Shown: piece after piece, positions 24,835 through 35,007 of the stretch
Numbering within the stretch: the first letter of the stretch is position 1
How the letters are laid out: each line of letters starts with the position of its first letter
NCBI RefSeq assembly: GCF_001007875.1
Contig: NZ_CP011412.1
Coordinates: forward strand, 868,001-932,000
Length of the DNA stretch: 64,000 nucleotides
Origin: Sedimenticola thiotaurini
GTDB lineage: Bacteria > Pseudomonadota > Gammaproteobacteria > Chromatiales > Chromatiaceae
Direction: 5' to 3'
The notes under the pieces: generated by a model
Databases searched by the model: none
Seen by the model: the letters and a program-made list of their open reading frames with translations, nothing else
Told to the model about the DNA's origin: nothing
Program-made: the position numbers and the translations under genes

Positions 24835-27629
24835 TAAGGCGACGTCGCTATTCACGAATCAAAGCCAGAGCCCTACTCCTGGGTATTGTCCCGGCGGCAA
24901 TTATGGCACTCACACTCACCGCCTACCTGATTACCGCCCAGTTGGAGAATCTTCAATTGGCGTTCAAAGAGAAGGGCAAGGCGACGGCGCAGGAGGTGGC
25001 GGCGGCCAGTTTCTATGGCATATTCAGTGGCGATGTGGAGTCTTTAACACTTAACCTGCAGTCGATAGCCAAAAGACGGGATATTCTCTCCATCACGGTG
25101 AATGATGCACAGGGGAAATTGCTGGCCAGTATTGATGGAGCAAAACTGAAAGATAAAGATCGCAGCACGCATGATCTATCCGATTCATCCTTCTTTTTCA
25201 CCACCGTCCAATCGGGATTCCAGGTTGGCAAACTGACCGACTACCCGGATCAGCTGGAACAGGTGGAGGCGGAAAGCCTCCCGACCATCATCGGATCCAT
25301 TGTCGTCGAGTTCGATAAGACCAGGTTGTTGGAAAAGCAGCGTGACTCCATCATTACCAGCCTGATAATCAGTATTGCCGGCCTGGTGGTAACAGCCCTT
25401 ATCGCCGCGTTCCTGAGTCAAAAAATAACCCGCCCGCTATCCAAGCTCTCCCAGGCGGTAATACGGATGAAACACGGCGATTTTTCAGCGACAGTGCCGG
25501 AAATTTCTACCGGTGAACTGCGTAGTCTGGAAGAGGGCTTTAACGCCATGGCCAAGACTTTGCAGTACAACCAGGAGATCCTGCAGCAACAGGTGGACCG
25601 GGCCACATCAGACCTGACCCAGACCATGGAGGCCCTGGAAATTCAGAATGTGGAGCTGGATCTGGCAAGAAAACGTGCTTTAAAAGCCAGCCAGGCTAAA
25701 TCGGAATTCCTGGCTAACATGAGCCATGAAATCAGAACGCCCATGAATGGTGTAATCGGCTTTTCCACCCTGTTGATGAAAACCAACCTGACAGCAGAGC
25801 AGCGGGAGCTGGCGGCAACTATCCAGAAATCGGCGACGGGACTGCTGAGCATCATTAACACTATTCTGGACTTTTCAAAACTGGAATATGGCAAACAGGA
25901 GCCTGAGTATGCTCCCGTCGAGCTGCGTGCCTGCTTTGAAGGTCCCATTACCCTACTGGCGCCAACCGCTCACGAGAAACAGCTCGAGCTGGTGCTGTTG
26001 GTCTATTCCGATGTCCCCGACTATCTGATTGGTGATGAAACCCGAATTCGGCAGATCCTGGTCAACCTGATCGGTAACGCGATCAAATTCACCCACGAAG
26101 GGGAGATTATTGTTCGGGTGATGGTTGGAGAGGAGACTGAAGACAACTGCGAACTGCTGTTCTCGGTCACCGACACCGGAATCGGCATTAATGAGTCCTG
26201 CCAGAAGGATCTGTTCATCTCTTTCAAACAGGGACCGCGGGACACCACCAAAACCTATGGGGGCACCGGACTGGGCCTCAGCATCAGTAAAAAACTGGCT
26301 GAGTCGATGAAGGGCGAGATCACCCTCGATAGCGTGGAGGGGGAAGGATCCTGCTTCGAGGTGACCCTCAGGTTGCCAAAATGTCCGGAGCTATCCAGTT
26401 CGCTGATAAATCCCAACCTGGAATCGAAAAAATGTGCTGTTATCGATCAGCACGCCATATCCCAACTGGCCATTTCACATACCCTGGAGAGTCTGGGAAT
26501 GTCGGTAAAGAGAATTGGCTGGCGATCGCTGGAAGACAACCCGCCACAGGAACTGGACCTGTTAGTCATCGGCTTTTCGGCGACAGAGATCGCTTCCGGT
26601 GTGGCAGCGGAACGAATCACCTACCTGCGTGATAACCTCAGTGTCAGTAATCTGCTGATTTTACTCAGCAGTTCCGACGCCACGCTGCATAAAACCATGC
26701 AGGAGTTGTCAAATGCACCCTGCATACAAAAGCCGGTTTCCCTGTCAGTCCTCAACCGCACACTGGAACAGATATTTACCAACCCCTCCAAGATACCGGC
26801 AATCCGCGAATCCATAACAGCTGACTCCCCTTGCTTCAAAGGGAAACGCTTCATTGTCGCCGATGATAACCCGATCAATCTGCAACTGATGTTGAATATT
26901 CTGGCCGTATCGGAAGCCGATATTGTGGAAGCGGTCAATGGAGAGGAGGTTATTCAGGCCTATGAAGAGCAGCGTCCCGATCTGATCATTCTGGATGTTC
27001 ACATGCCGGTGATGGATGGGAAGGAAGCGACACGGCGAATTCGGGCAATGGAACAGGATACTGTACATACCCCCATCATTGCCCTGTCGGCCGACATTAT
27101 TCCGCAACACAGAGATGCCCTGCTCTCTGAAGGCGTTGATGTCTATCTGACCAAACCGCTGGATGACAACAAACTTTGGCAGGCCATCAACGGCCTGGTT
27201 AATCAGGGACAGGTTTCTGACACCATTAATGACCTATCCGGTGCAATAGAAAAAAGCAGGCAAGACAATGGCAGGGAGCTGGCACTCCATGACAAGGAAG
27301 AGGCACTGCGGGTTACCGGCGGCAGCCAGGAACTGGCCGATGAAATGCTGGGTAAACTGATGGAAGATATCCCCAGGCAGATCGTGCAGTTGGAGATGCA
27401 CTTTGAACAACATGACTGGCAAGCACTGGGGGAAGTGGCCCATCGTCTGCACGGCGGATGTTCAGTCTGTGGCGTCCCCGCCATGAAAGCCGCCGTATAC
27501 CAACTGGAATTAACGGCCCAGCAGGGCGATATGGAAGGGATGGCCATCCAGATGCAGCGGGTCAAAGAGATCTACCGGAAACTCCATGAGTTTGTTAATA
27601 AAACACATGGCGATGCAACACCTACATAG
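24831..27629 (+). CDS. BarA/GacS-like hybrid sensor histidine kinase
   Basis: A 932-residue hybrid kinase. An N-terminal membrane helix (about 14-36) and a second (about 173-195) enclose a periplasmic sensor of about 135 residues; HAMP (195-250) and a coiled coil lead to the HisKA box with His299 in [12 protein letters not shown] binding uses NLIGNAIKF (about 412) and [12 protein letters not shown] (about 477). A REC domain follows with Asp722, and a histidine phosphotransfer domain ends it with His871 in [12 protein letters not shown]. The stretch [22 protein letters not shown] resembles E. coli BarA closely. Residues 530-650 look like a receiver that lost its Asp. No response regulator is adjacent, as for BarA/UvrY. 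Confidence 0.9.
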   Translation: MIRRRRYSRIKARALLLGIVPAAIMALTLTAYLITAQLENLQLAFKEKGKATAQEVAAASFYGIFSGDVESLTLNLQSIAKRRDILSITVNDAQGKLLASIDGAKLKDKDRSTHDLSDSSFFFTTVQSGFQVGKLTDYPDQLEQVEAESLPTIIGSIVVEFDKTRLLEKQRDSIITSLIISIAGLVVTALIAAFLSQKITRPLSKLSQAVIRMKHGDFSATVPEISTGELRSLEEGFNAMAKTLQYNQEILQQQVDRATSDLTQTMEALEIQNVELDLARKRALKASQAKSEFLANMSHEIRTPMNGVIGFSTLLMKTNLTAEQRELAATIQKSATGLLSIINTILDFSKLEYGKQEPEYAPVELRACFEGPITLLAPTAHEKQLELVLLVYSDVPDYLIGDETRIRQILVNLIGNAIKFTHEGEIIVRVMVGEETEDNCELLFSVTDTGIGINESCQKDLFISFKQGPRDTTKTYGGTGLGLSISKKLAESMKGEITLDSVEGEGSCFEVTLRLPKCPELSSSLINPNLESKKCAVIDQHAISQLAISHTLESLGMSVKRIGWRSLEDNPPQELDLLVIGFSATEIASGVAAERITYLRDNLSVSNLLILLSSSDATLHKTMQELSNAPCIQKPVSLSVLNRTLEQIFTNPSKIPAIRESITADSPCFKGKRFIVADDNPINLQLMLNILAVSEADIVEAVNGEEVIQAYEEQRPDLIILDVHMPVMDGKEATRRIRAMEQDTVHTPIIALSADIIPQHRDALLSEGVDVYLTKPLDDNKLWQAINGLVNQGQVSDTINDLSGAIEKSRQDNGRELALHDKEEALRVTGGSQELADEMLGKLMEDIPRQIVQLEMHFEQHDWQALGEVAHRLHGGCSVCGVPAMKAAVYQLELTAQQGDMEGMAIQMQRVKEIYRKLHEFVNKTHGDATPT

Positions 27630-27631
27630 GA

Positions 27632-27681
27632 TGCCCGGAAACAGCAGCTAAATCACCGATTGGCTAAGCTACTTCCGGGCA
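27632..27681. terminator. Inverted repeat between convergent kinase and dsbB genes
   Basis: TGCCCGGAA (27632-27640) and TTCCGGGCA (27673-27681) are exact complements 32 bases apart, starting just after the kinase stop and ending inside the last codons of dsbB. A shared transcription stop is the plain reading; the loop is long and there is no T-tract. Confidence 0.4.
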
Positions 27682-28178
27682 AACTGGGACAAAACCACCA
27701 CCAGCAGAACCACCAGATAGATGACGTATATTCCTATCATGGTTTGGGGCATGGTGAAGCCAAGAAATTGCCACTGAATATCTTCACAAAACCCGGTGGG
27801 TTGAAACAGCCAGGGGAACCACTCATCGAGTTTGGCCCAATCGGGATAGTTGGCGGCAAAATCACAGGTATTCAAAGGGGAGGGAGAGAGCTGTATGCCG
27901 GTGTGTTTCAGCGCAAGTTGCAGACCCCAGGCAGCGCTGCTGCCCCAGATCAGTATTGCCATAGCCCTTACCAATAGTAGTCCCGGCGCCAGAGAGCCCA
28001 CAATCCCGGCGACCATGATCCCCATAACGGCGGTTCTTTCATAAACACAGAGCACGCAGGGAGCCAGTTTCAACTGATATTGAAAAAACAGTGCGGACAG
28101 TTCCAGAAACAACGCTGTCAATGCCAATAAAATCCAGGCCGGACGATGGTGTGATAACTGATTGAAAATTTTGAGCAT
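27669..28178 (-). CDS. dsbB: Disulfide bond formation protein B
   Basis: A 169-residue inner-membrane protein with four hydrophobic helices that re-oxidises DsbA and passes the electrons to quinone. The first pair of cysteines is in APCVLCVYER, where Cys-x-x-Cys and the following Arg are typical; the second pair is TCDF and FCEDIQW in the second periplasmic loop. ATG at 28178 (MLKIFNQLS) matches DsbB starts; the longer frame opens with TTG at 28214 and is less likely. The gene converges on the hybrid kinase gene. Confidence 0.92.
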   Translation of the reverse strand: MLKIFNQLSHHRPAWILLALTALFLELSALFFQYQLKLAPCVLCVYERTAVMGIMVAGIVGSLAPGLLLVRAMAILIWGSSAAWGLQLALKHTGIQLSPSPLNTCDFAANYPDWAKLDEWFPWLFQPTGFCEDIQWQFLGFTMPQTMIGIYVIYLVVLLVVVLSQFARK

Positions 28179-28306
28179 GGGCAGGCCGAACAAGTCCCGG
28201 GAAAAGGCAGGCAATCAATACTCCACTCCTGCCGCGCTAATTCGATAGCAAAGGATACCCGCGACCAACGGTCACATCAATGACTGAACGGTATCCACAA
28301 CAAGTT

Positions 28307-29851
28307 TTAGCCGAACTGGATGCCCTGTGCCAATGGGATATCAGAACCATAGTTGATTGTATTGGTAGCGCGGCGCATATAGTTCTTCCAGGCATCACTA
28401 CCGGACTCCCGACCGCCACCGGTCTCCTTTTCACCACCGAATGCCCCCCCAATCTCGGCGCCGGACGTACCGATGTTCACATTCGCCAGACCGCAGTCTG
28501 AACCCCGTGGAGAGAGGAACAGCTCGGCTTCCCCCAGGTCCCGGGTAAAAATGGCCGATGATAGCCCCTGGGGTACACTGTTCTGAATCTCGATCGCCTC
28601 GGCAACAGTGGAAAAAGTCATCACGTACAGGATAGGCGCGAAGGTCTCCTGTTTAATCACACTGGCTGTATGTGGCGTTCGGATGATCGCCGGTTTTACG
28701 TAGATCCCCCCTTCCTTACCCGGAACCATGACCCGCTCGCCACCACAGATTAACTCCCCCCCCTCTTCCAGGGCGATCTGAATAGCACTCTGCATCTTTT
28801 CGAAGGCTTGCAGATCGATTAGCGGGCCGACCAGCACTGAGTCAGAAAACGGATCACCTATACTCAGGGAAGCGTAAGATGGACGGAGCCGCTGCAGCAG
28901 TTGTTCAGCAATCGACTCCTGTACAATCAGTCGCCTGAGTGAGGTGCAGCGCTGACCACAGGTACCCACGGCAGAGAACACGATAGCCCGCAATGCCATA
29001 TCCAGGTCGGCCGATTCAGCGACGATCATGGCGTTATTGCCACCCAACTCCAGCAAGGATCTGCCCAGGCGTCCCGCCACCGTGGTTGCCACCTGCTTAC
29101 CCATGGACACAGAACCGGTGGCAGAGACCAGGGCGATGCGCCGACTGGCAGCCAACTGTTGCCCGACCTGTGCATCACCGATCACAACCTGAGCAATTCC
29201 GCTGGGGAACTGCGGGATCATCCGCAGCACCTGGTTGATCAGTTTCTGGCAGGCCAAGGCACAGAGCGGGGTTTTCTCCGAAGGTTTCCAGATAATCGGA
29301 TCACCACAGACAAAAGAGAGCATGGCATTCCAGGCCCATACCGCCATGGGAAAATTGAATGCGGTGATGGTCGCTACCGGCCCTAACGGGTGCCACTGTT
29401 CCATCATGCGGTGATCCGGCCGTTCACTGGCGATGGTGAGTCCGTGCAGTTGGCGGGATATGCCAACAGCGAAATCGCAGATATCGATCACCTCTTGCAC
29501 CTCGCCCAGCGACTCCTGCAGAATCTTTCCACACTCCAGGGTGATCAACTCTGCCAACACCTGCTTATGCTCACGGAACAGGTTGCCAAGTAGGCGCACG
29601 AATTCACCCCGCTGTGGAGCGGGTATGGTTCGAAGTTGCAGAAATGCCGCCTCTGCCCGGGCAATGGCCTGTTCAACCTGTTCAACAGATGCCATCCGCA
29701 GCGATCCAAGGGCAGCGCCATCAACAGGCGTAAACAGTGGGGTTGCCCCCCCCTGCCCCGCCAGTTGCAGATCAGCACCCAGGATGGCGGGAAACACTCC
29801 TTTACTCTGATCGATGGTCAGCCCCAGATCTTCTATCAGGTTACGTTTCAT
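28307..29851 (-). CDS. Aldehyde dehydrogenase, ALDH7 type (piperideine-6-carboxylate dehydrogenase)
   Basis: A 514-residue NAD-dependent aldehyde dehydrogenase. The catalytic Cys lies in GTCGQRCTSLRR, the general-base Glu in SLLELGGNNA, and the cofactor loop is ATGSVSMGKQ. The C-terminal NIGTSGAEIGG-AFGGEKETGGGRESGSDAWK segment is the hallmark of the ALDH7 (antiquitin/AmaB) group, which oxidises alpha-aminoadipate semialdehyde, in equilibrium with piperideine-6-carboxylate, to aminoadipate. The lysine 6-dehydrogenase-like gene lies 18 bases upstream in the same direction, which supports the substrate. Both would turn lysine into 2-aminoadipate. Confidence 0.88.
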   Translation of the reverse strand: MKRNLIEDLGLTIDQSKGVFPAILGADLQLAGQGGATPLFTPVDGAALGSLRMASVEQVEQAIARAEAAFLQLRTIPAPQRGEFVRLLGNLFREHKQVLAELITLECGKILQESLGEVQEVIDICDFAVGISRQLHGLTIASERPDHRMMEQWHPLGPVATITAFNFPMAVWAWNAMLSFVCGDPIIWKPSEKTPLCALACQKLINQVLRMIPQFPSGIAQVVIGDAQVGQQLAASRRIALVSATGSVSMGKQVATTVAGRLGRSLLELGGNNAMIVAESADLDMALRAIVFSAVGTCGQRCTSLRRLIVQESIAEQLLQRLRPSYASLSIGDPFSDSVLVGPLIDLQAFEKMQSAIQIALEEGGELICGGERVMVPGKEGGIYVKPAIIRTPHTASVIKQETFAPILYVMTFSTVAEAIEIQNSVPQGLSSAIFTRDLGEAELFLSPRGSDCGLANVNIGTSGAEIGGAFGGEKETGGGRESGSDAWKNYMRRATNTINYGSDIPLAQGIQFG

Positions 29852-29869
29852 TACACCGTCCCCAGGTTA

Positions 29870-30973
29870 TTATCTGCCACGTGGTCTACCGGCTATCCGA
29901 TAACAGGCGGCGAAACGGTTCTGTATAAAGTCATTGAAATCGATCTGCTCCTGGCGCACATAACCCTGCTGTGGCAGTCGCTTGGTGAAGAAAAGATCCA
30001 GCACCGTACAGAGGCTGGCGGCAGTGGTGATCTGGATGGCACCCCAGTGCTCATCACCCACATCCCCATGATAGACCTTCCGGCTGTCGGTGATTTGCAT
30101 GAATTTCCCGTTAATAGTGCCGGTTGCGGTAACCATGATCAGCACCACATCCTGCCGGGTCACTGCCAGTGCTTTCTCAAAAAGCTGTTTAAGCAACTCA
30201 CGCTGCTCCCCGAGTTTCAGGTCATTGATCAGGAAATTCATCAGGTACTGGTGTCCCTTGTAACGGATTGTCTTGTAGGTGAGGTCAGATACCTGGCCCC
30301 GCAGGGTTTCATAGAGGGTGCCCAATCCACCGGAGGTGTTGAACGCCTCGTAGGAGGTCCCATCCAGGGAGAAAGTCTCCAGCCCCTCCAGTGGCGTCAG
30401 TTCCACAGGCTGCCCGGCTCGGATGGCGTAACAGGGGTTACAGTACTCATTGATCAAGCCCTCGGTAGACCAGGTCAGGTTGTACATCAGGTTGTTGTTG
30501 GGAAATTCCGGCAGTGCACCGACACGCAGTTTCAGGTTATCCAACTGCTCAAACTGCTGTGCCATGTGGAAACCGAGTATGCCGATAAAACCGGGGGCCA
30601 GACCGCACTGGGGAACAAAGGTCTGCCCTGTCCCCGCCCCTTCCGCGATCCGTTTTATAACCTGGGTGGTGGCATTATCCTCGGTCAGGTCGAAGTAGCT
30701 GACACCGGCCTTGGCTGCCGCCTCAGCGATAACCGGATTAACATCATACCCACAGGCCGAGACCACCGCCTCACAACCCTGTAACGTACTGACCAGACTT
30801 TGAGAATCGCTGATCTTCAGCAGCTGTTTTGCGACCCGATCAGTGAACTTGAGGGCATCCAGTGCGTGACTGTTTTGATCAGCCAGCAGAAGTTCATAAT
30901 CGCCACTCTCATCCAGTAGCCGGGCAATCGAAGCCCCGATCCTTCCGGCGCCGATGATGACCAGCTTATACAT
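29870..30973 (-). CDS. Saccharopine dehydrogenase-family protein, probable L-lysine 6-dehydrogenase
   Basis: A 367-residue oxidoreductase with an N-terminal Rossmann fold (IIGAGRIGASIARLL, residues 5-19) and a saccharopine-dehydrogenase-like catalytic half (VPQCGLAPGFIGILG, STEGLINEYCNP). Family members that are not fused to a lysine-ketoglutarate reductase commonly act as lysine 6-dehydrogenase, making aminoadipate semialdehyde with loss of ammonia. Being first in an operon with the ALDH7 enzyme fits that role; saccharopine reductase is the alternative. It is divergent from cobQ. Confidence 0.82.
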   Translation of the reverse strand: MYKLVIIGAGRIGASIARLLDESGDYELLLADQNSHALDALKFTDRVAKQLLKISDSQSLVSTLQGCEAVVSACGYDVNPVIAEAAAKAGVSYFDLTEDNATTQVIKRIAEGAGTGQTFVPQCGLAPGFIGILGFHMAQQFEQLDNLKLRVGALPEFPNNNLMYNLTWSTEGLINEYCNPCYAIRAGQPVELTPLEGLETFSLDGTSYEAFNTSGGLGTLYETLRGQVSDLTYKTIRYKGHQYLMNFLINDLKLGEQRELLKQLFEKALAVTRQDVVLIMVTATGTINGKFMQITDSRKVYHGDVGDEHWGAIQITTAASLCTVLDLFFTKRLPQQGYVRQEQIDFNDFIQNRFAACYRIAGRPRGR

Positions 30974-31188
30974 ACAACCTCCCCGCCTGGGTGGCTATCT
31001 GCGCTTCAGGGTGCACCGGGCAGCGGTTATTGCAGACCGCCGTACGCATGCAATCGAGTATGGTAAAATCCTGTGCTTGATACAGGAGAGCTTAGCACCC
31101 TCCTGGGGAATTACCGCCCTATCCCATACAACCGACGACCCGCAGTCCGATCCGGCTTAAAAATCAACTCGACCACTCGCCTACTCCC

Positions 31189-32658
31189 ATGTCAGACAAT
31201 AAAACCCTGATGATCCAAGGCACCACCTCCGATGCGGGCAAAAGCACCTTGGTGGCCGCCCTCTGTCGCGTATTCAAACGGAAAGGCCTGTCAGTGGCGC
31301 CGTTCAAACCACAGAACATGGCATTGAACAGTGCGGTAACACCGGATGGTGGAGAGATCGGCCGGGCCCAGGCGGTACAGGCCCAGGCAGCCGGCCTGGA
31401 GCCACACATCGATATGAACCCGGTACTGCTCAAACCCAATACCGATACCGGGTGCCAGGTGATTGTTCAGGGCCAGCCGGCGGAGGACAACATGGAGGCG
31501 TGGGGCTACCATGCCTATAAACCCAGGGTCATGCCGGCCATTCTTGAATCCCATGGCCGTTTGCAGGCTGACTATGACTACATCCTGGTAGAAGGTGCCG
31601 GCAGCCCGGCTGAAATCAACCTGCGCCAGAACGATGTGGCCAACATGGGCTTTGCAGAAGCGGTCGACTGCCCGGTCCTGCTGGTGGCGGATATTGATAA
31701 AGGCGGTGTTTTTGCCCACCTGGTCGGCACCCTGGCACTGCTATCGGAAAGCGAACAGGCCCGTATCAAGGGGTTTGTGATCAACCGGTTCCGTGGCGAT
31801 GTCACTATTCTGCAACCGGGGCTTGATTGGCTGGAGCAGAAGACGGGTAAACCGGTACTCGGCGTCCTACCCTATCTGGCAGGGCTGCATCTGGAGGCGG
31901 AAGACAGCCTGACCCATTCGGCTGTCGAAGCCAGTGTGGATAAACCGCTGCGGGTGGTGATTCCCTGGTTGCAGCGAACCAGCAACCATACCGACCTGGA
32001 CCCCCTCGCCCTGCATCCCCAGGTGGATGTACGCTGGATCGGTCCCGGAGAGGATATCCCTGGGGCAGACCTGATCATCCTGCCGGGCTCCAAGAGTGTC
32101 CGTTCGGACCTGGATTACCTGCTTGAGAGTGGATGGGATCAGGCGATCAGAAAACACCTTCGTTACGGTGGCAAGGTACTGGGGATATGTGGTGGATTCC
32201 AGATGCTGGGTACCGCCATACATGACCCGGAGGGTATTGAGGGAGTGCCCGGCAGCAGCAAGGGGTTGGGTTTGCTGAATATAGAGACCACCCTGGAGAG
32301 GGAGAAACAGCTGCGCCTGGTGAAGGGTGAACTGGCCATGGGGCAAGGGGCACCGGTCAGCGGCTATGAGATACACATGGGCATCAGTTACGGAACAGGA
32401 CTATCCCGACCGCTGGTGGTACTGGAAAAGGGGCAGGATGGCGCACTATCTGAGGATAACCAGGTAGCCGGAACCTATCTGCACGGACTGTTTGAAACCC
32501 GGGAAGCCTGCTCAACACTCCTCGCCTGGGCTGGACTGGAACAGGTAGAGACCCCCGATTATCACCAGCTGCGTGAAGCGGGTATCGAGCGCTTGGCCAA
32601 TGCCGCCGAGGAGCATCTGGATATTGAAAAAATCATCCGGATTGCAAAAGGCCTATAG
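31189..32658 (+). CDS. cobQ: Cobyric acid synthase
   Basis: A 489-residue glutamine-dependent enzyme that amidates four side chains of adenosylcobyrinic acid a,c-diamide in cobalamin synthesis. The N-terminal ATPase has [11 protein letters not shown] (P-loop), [11 protein letters not shown] and [12 protein letters not shown]; the C-terminal class I-like glutaminase carries [11 protein letters not shown] with the catalytic Cys and GTYLHGLFE with the His. No other cobalamin gene and no convincing cobalamin riboswitch is in the 215 bases upstream, so the pathway genes must be elsewhere. Confidence 0.95.
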   Translation: MSDNKTLMIQGTTSDAGKSTLVAALCRVFKRKGLSVAPFKPQNMALNSAVTPDGGEIGRAQAVQAQAAGLEPHIDMNPVLLKPNTDTGCQVIVQGQPAEDNMEAWGYHAYKPRVMPAILESHGRLQADYDYILVEGAGSPAEINLRQNDVANMGFAEAVDCPVLLVADIDKGGVFAHLVGTLALLSESEQARIKGFVINRFRGDVTILQPGLDWLEQKTGKPVLGVLPYLAGLHLEAEDSLTHSAVEASVDKPLRVVIPWLQRTSNHTDLDPLALHPQVDVRWIGPGEDIPGADLIILPGSKSVRSDLDYLLESGWDQAIRKHLRYGGKVLGICGGFQMLGTAIHDPEGIEGVPGSSKGLGLLNIETTLEREKQLRLVKGELAMGQGAPVSGYEIHMGISYGTGLSRPLVVLEKGQDGALSEDNQVAGTYLHGLFETREACSTLLAWAGLEQVETPDYHQLREAGIERLANAAEEHLDIEKIIRIAKGL

Positions 32659-32679
32659 GGGCGCGTCACAAAAACTCGC

Positions 32680-34827
32680 CTAGCCGACCTTGGAGATGTG
32701 ATGCATCTCCGCTTCGTTCAGCGCCGCCAGCAAGGTATCCACATGCAGTTGGGCATCACTCCGAAGCAGCTGCTCGATAACTTCCGGTGTTGATGGTCGA
32801 CAGAGGTAGAACCCCTGTGCCCAGCGACAATCCAGTTCCTGTAGTTTCTCCATCTGTTCCCGGGTTTCCACACCCTCGGCCACCACGGAGAGGTCAAAAT
32901 CCCGGGCCAACCGAAGCAGTGATCCCACTAGCCGACTGTCCTTTTTCCGGGTGCCCATATCCTGCACAAACTGTTTGTCTATCTTCAGTACATTAAAGTT
33001 GTAATTCTGCAGATAGGTAAGGGAACTGTAGCCTTTGCCGAAATCGTCGGCACTCAGGTGGACCCCCAGTTGCCGAAGCCGGGACATATTTTCCAGTGTC
33101 GTCACCTGATCAGTAATCAGCAGGGTCTCGGTCACTTCACAATGGAGGCAGGCGGGGTCAAACTCGAGCCGCTTAAGGGTCTCCTGCAGTACATCGACAA
33201 AGCCCGGGCGGCTTACCTGTCTGGCAGAGAGATTCACCGATATAAAAAAACGGCGTCCACTGGCGTAACGCCTGTTCCAGTCGTTCAACTGCTGGCAGGC
33301 GTTTTCCATAACCCACTGGCCTATATGCTCAATGACGTCGGTGTTTTCAGCAATGGGTATGAACTGATCGGGTGAAATATTACCCAGAAACGGGTGATGC
33401 CAGCGAAGCAGGGCCTCGAAACCATCAACCTGTTCGGTTTCCAGGTTTACGATGGGCTGGTAGTGAATGGACAGCTCGTCCCTTTCAAGAACCGTATGCA
33501 GATCATGCTCGATCCGCGTGCTCCTGGCCACCTCGGCATGCATGGCCGGTTCGAATATATCGATCCGGCCTTTGCCCAGAGCCTTGGCGCGATACATGGC
33601 GGTATCGGCATCCCGCAACATCTCTTCCGCACTCTTGTATTTACTATCTGCCAGACAGATACCGATGCTGGCGCCCACATTGACCGATTGTCCATTGATT
33701 TGAAACGGCGTTTCAACGGCATGGAGAATACGCTCGGTAATCTGATAGGCATCCTGGGGCTGATTAAGATCGTCCAGCAGGAAGGTGAACTCATCCCCAC
33801 CCATGCGGGCCACGGTATCGGAGGGTCGCAGTACCTGACTGAAACGTTCGGATACCGCTTTCAACAGCTCATCACCCATCGCGTGACCAAAGCTGTCATT
33901 AAGATTTTTAAATCGGTCAAGATCGACAAAACAGACCGCAAAACGGTGGGATGTATCCCGGTGAAACTTGGCCATGGAGAGATTCAGGCGGTCACTGAAC
34001 AGAAAGCGGTTTGGCAGACCGGTCAGTGAATCGTAGAGTGCGCCGTGTTCCAGCTTGCTTAACAGGGCACTGCGCTCCACGTGCCGATGCCAGGCATAGA
34101 GGGCAAATGCGACAAATCCACCCACGCCGACCAACCAGACTACCAGGTGGATCACTATCATGGAACGGGATGTGTCGCGCATGGCATCCAGGTATGGCGT
34201 CATGGGTATGGCGATACTGACACCACCCCGCAGATCACCATCCTTAAAGCCCATTGCTGCATGACATACTTCGCACCCCTTGTTCATATACATCGGTTTC
34301 ATAAACCGCATGTAGGGGGCACCATCGATTACCGATTGCTCTATTACCTCCGGAATCTTCTCTTTTTCAAACCGTTCCAGGGCCGCTAACTCCCACGCAT
34401 CCGGGTTATTGTTGGGGTTGATGGTAATTTTTCCGGTAATTTTCCCCTTTACGCCATAGGTATCCTCGAACTCTTCTGTCATCTGCCGAAGCATGTAGGC
34501 GGGGTTCATCAGGGTAAGTTTCATGCCATCTGTGGTCACCACATCACGCCGTCCGATATGGGACAGATAGGGATTGGGCGGTGTGCGTTCTGTCGGGGGC
34601 ACATATACACCACCATGCGTGGTTGCCCACTGACGAAAGGCCTGGTCCTTGTTCCAGTTGGATCTCGCCGCATAGATGGCCAGGTTTGCCTGTTCATCCT
34701 TCAGATTGCTGATATTCCATTCCAGTGAATAACCAACCAATCCGCTCCAGACAAGCACCGCCAGGATCACCAGCCTAACAATTGGCAGCTTGGCGAACAG
34801 GCTTATCTGTTGATCGATTGATTTCAA
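32680..34827 (-). CDS. GGDEF-EAL protein with periplasmic heme-binding (DUF3365) sensor
   Basis: A 715-residue c-di-GMP enzyme. A membrane helix (about 17-37) is followed by a periplasmic Tll0287-like/DUF3365 domain with a heme c site CEVCH at 185-189, and a second helix at about 223-245. The GGDEF domain has the intact motif MGGDEF at 343-347; the EAL domain keeps EALLRW at 471 and DDFGKGYSSL, so both making and breaking c-di-GMP are possible. It probably senses redox state or NO/oxygen through heme. The frame opens just before TTG at 34827, which must be the start unless it is GTG near residue 21. A 12-base direct repeat lies 48 bases upstream. Confidence 0.9.
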   Translation of the reverse strand: MKSIDQQISLFAKLPIVRLVILAVLVWSGLVGYSLEWNISNLKDEQANLAIYAARSNWNKDQAFRQWATTHGGVYVPPTERTPPNPYLSHIGRRDVVTTDGMKLTLMNPAYMLRQMTEEFEDTYGVKGKITGKITINPNNNPDAWELAALERFEKEKIPEVIEQSVIDGAPYMRFMKPMYMNKGCEVCHAAMGFKDGDLRGGVSIAIPMTPYLDAMRDTSRSMIVIHLVVWLVGVGGFVAFALYAWHRHVERSALLSKLEHGALYDSLTGLPNRFLFSDRLNLSMAKFHRDTSHRFAVCFVDLDRFKNLNDSFGHAMGDELLKAVSERFSQVLRPSDTVARMGGDEFTFLLDDLNQPQDAYQITERILHAVETPFQINGQSVNVGASIGICLADSKYKSAEEMLRDADTAMYRAKALGKGRIDIFEPAMHAEVARSTRIEHDLHTVLERDELSIHYQPIVNLETEQVDGFEALLRWHHPFLGNISPDQFIPIAENTDVIEHIGQWVMENACQQLNDWNRRYASGRRFFISVNLSARQVSRPGFVDVLQETLKRLEFDPACLHCEVTETLLITDQVTTLENMSRLRQLGVHLSADDFGKGYSSLTYLQNYNFNVLKIDKQFVQDMGTRKKDSRLVGSLLRLARDFDLSVVAEGVETREQMEKLQELDCRWAQGFYLCRPSTPEVIEQLLRSDAQLHVDTLLAALNEAEMHHISKVG

Positions 34828-34874
34828 AGCTCAGACCGGAAGAGTGCTGTCACCCTGGATCTGTATTCACCAGA

Positions 34875-34908
34875 TCCGGCGGATTCAGGTTACAGGTCCG
34901 GCGGATTC
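34875..34908. repeat. Two-copy 12-base direct repeat upstream of the GGDEF-EAL gene
   Basis: TCCGGCGGATTC occurs at 34875-34886 and 34897-34908, a spacing of 22 bases, near two helical turns. The region is 48-81 bases upstream of the GGDEF-EAL start at 34827, where a regulator binding site would lie. Confidence 0.5.
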
Positions 34909-35007
34909 TCTCACGGGGGAACGCGTCGGCCTCTATACTACGGTTAGCGACCAGTGGGCAGCCGACTTTAGCGGCTCGTGGGCAGGAGGCTTTTCAACCG
35001 GCGTCAT

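Noticed and set aside
30974-31188. Cobalamin riboswitch before cobQ
   Set aside because: No B12-box-like conserved word was found, and the gap is short on the needed stems; nothing supports it beyond the gene's function.
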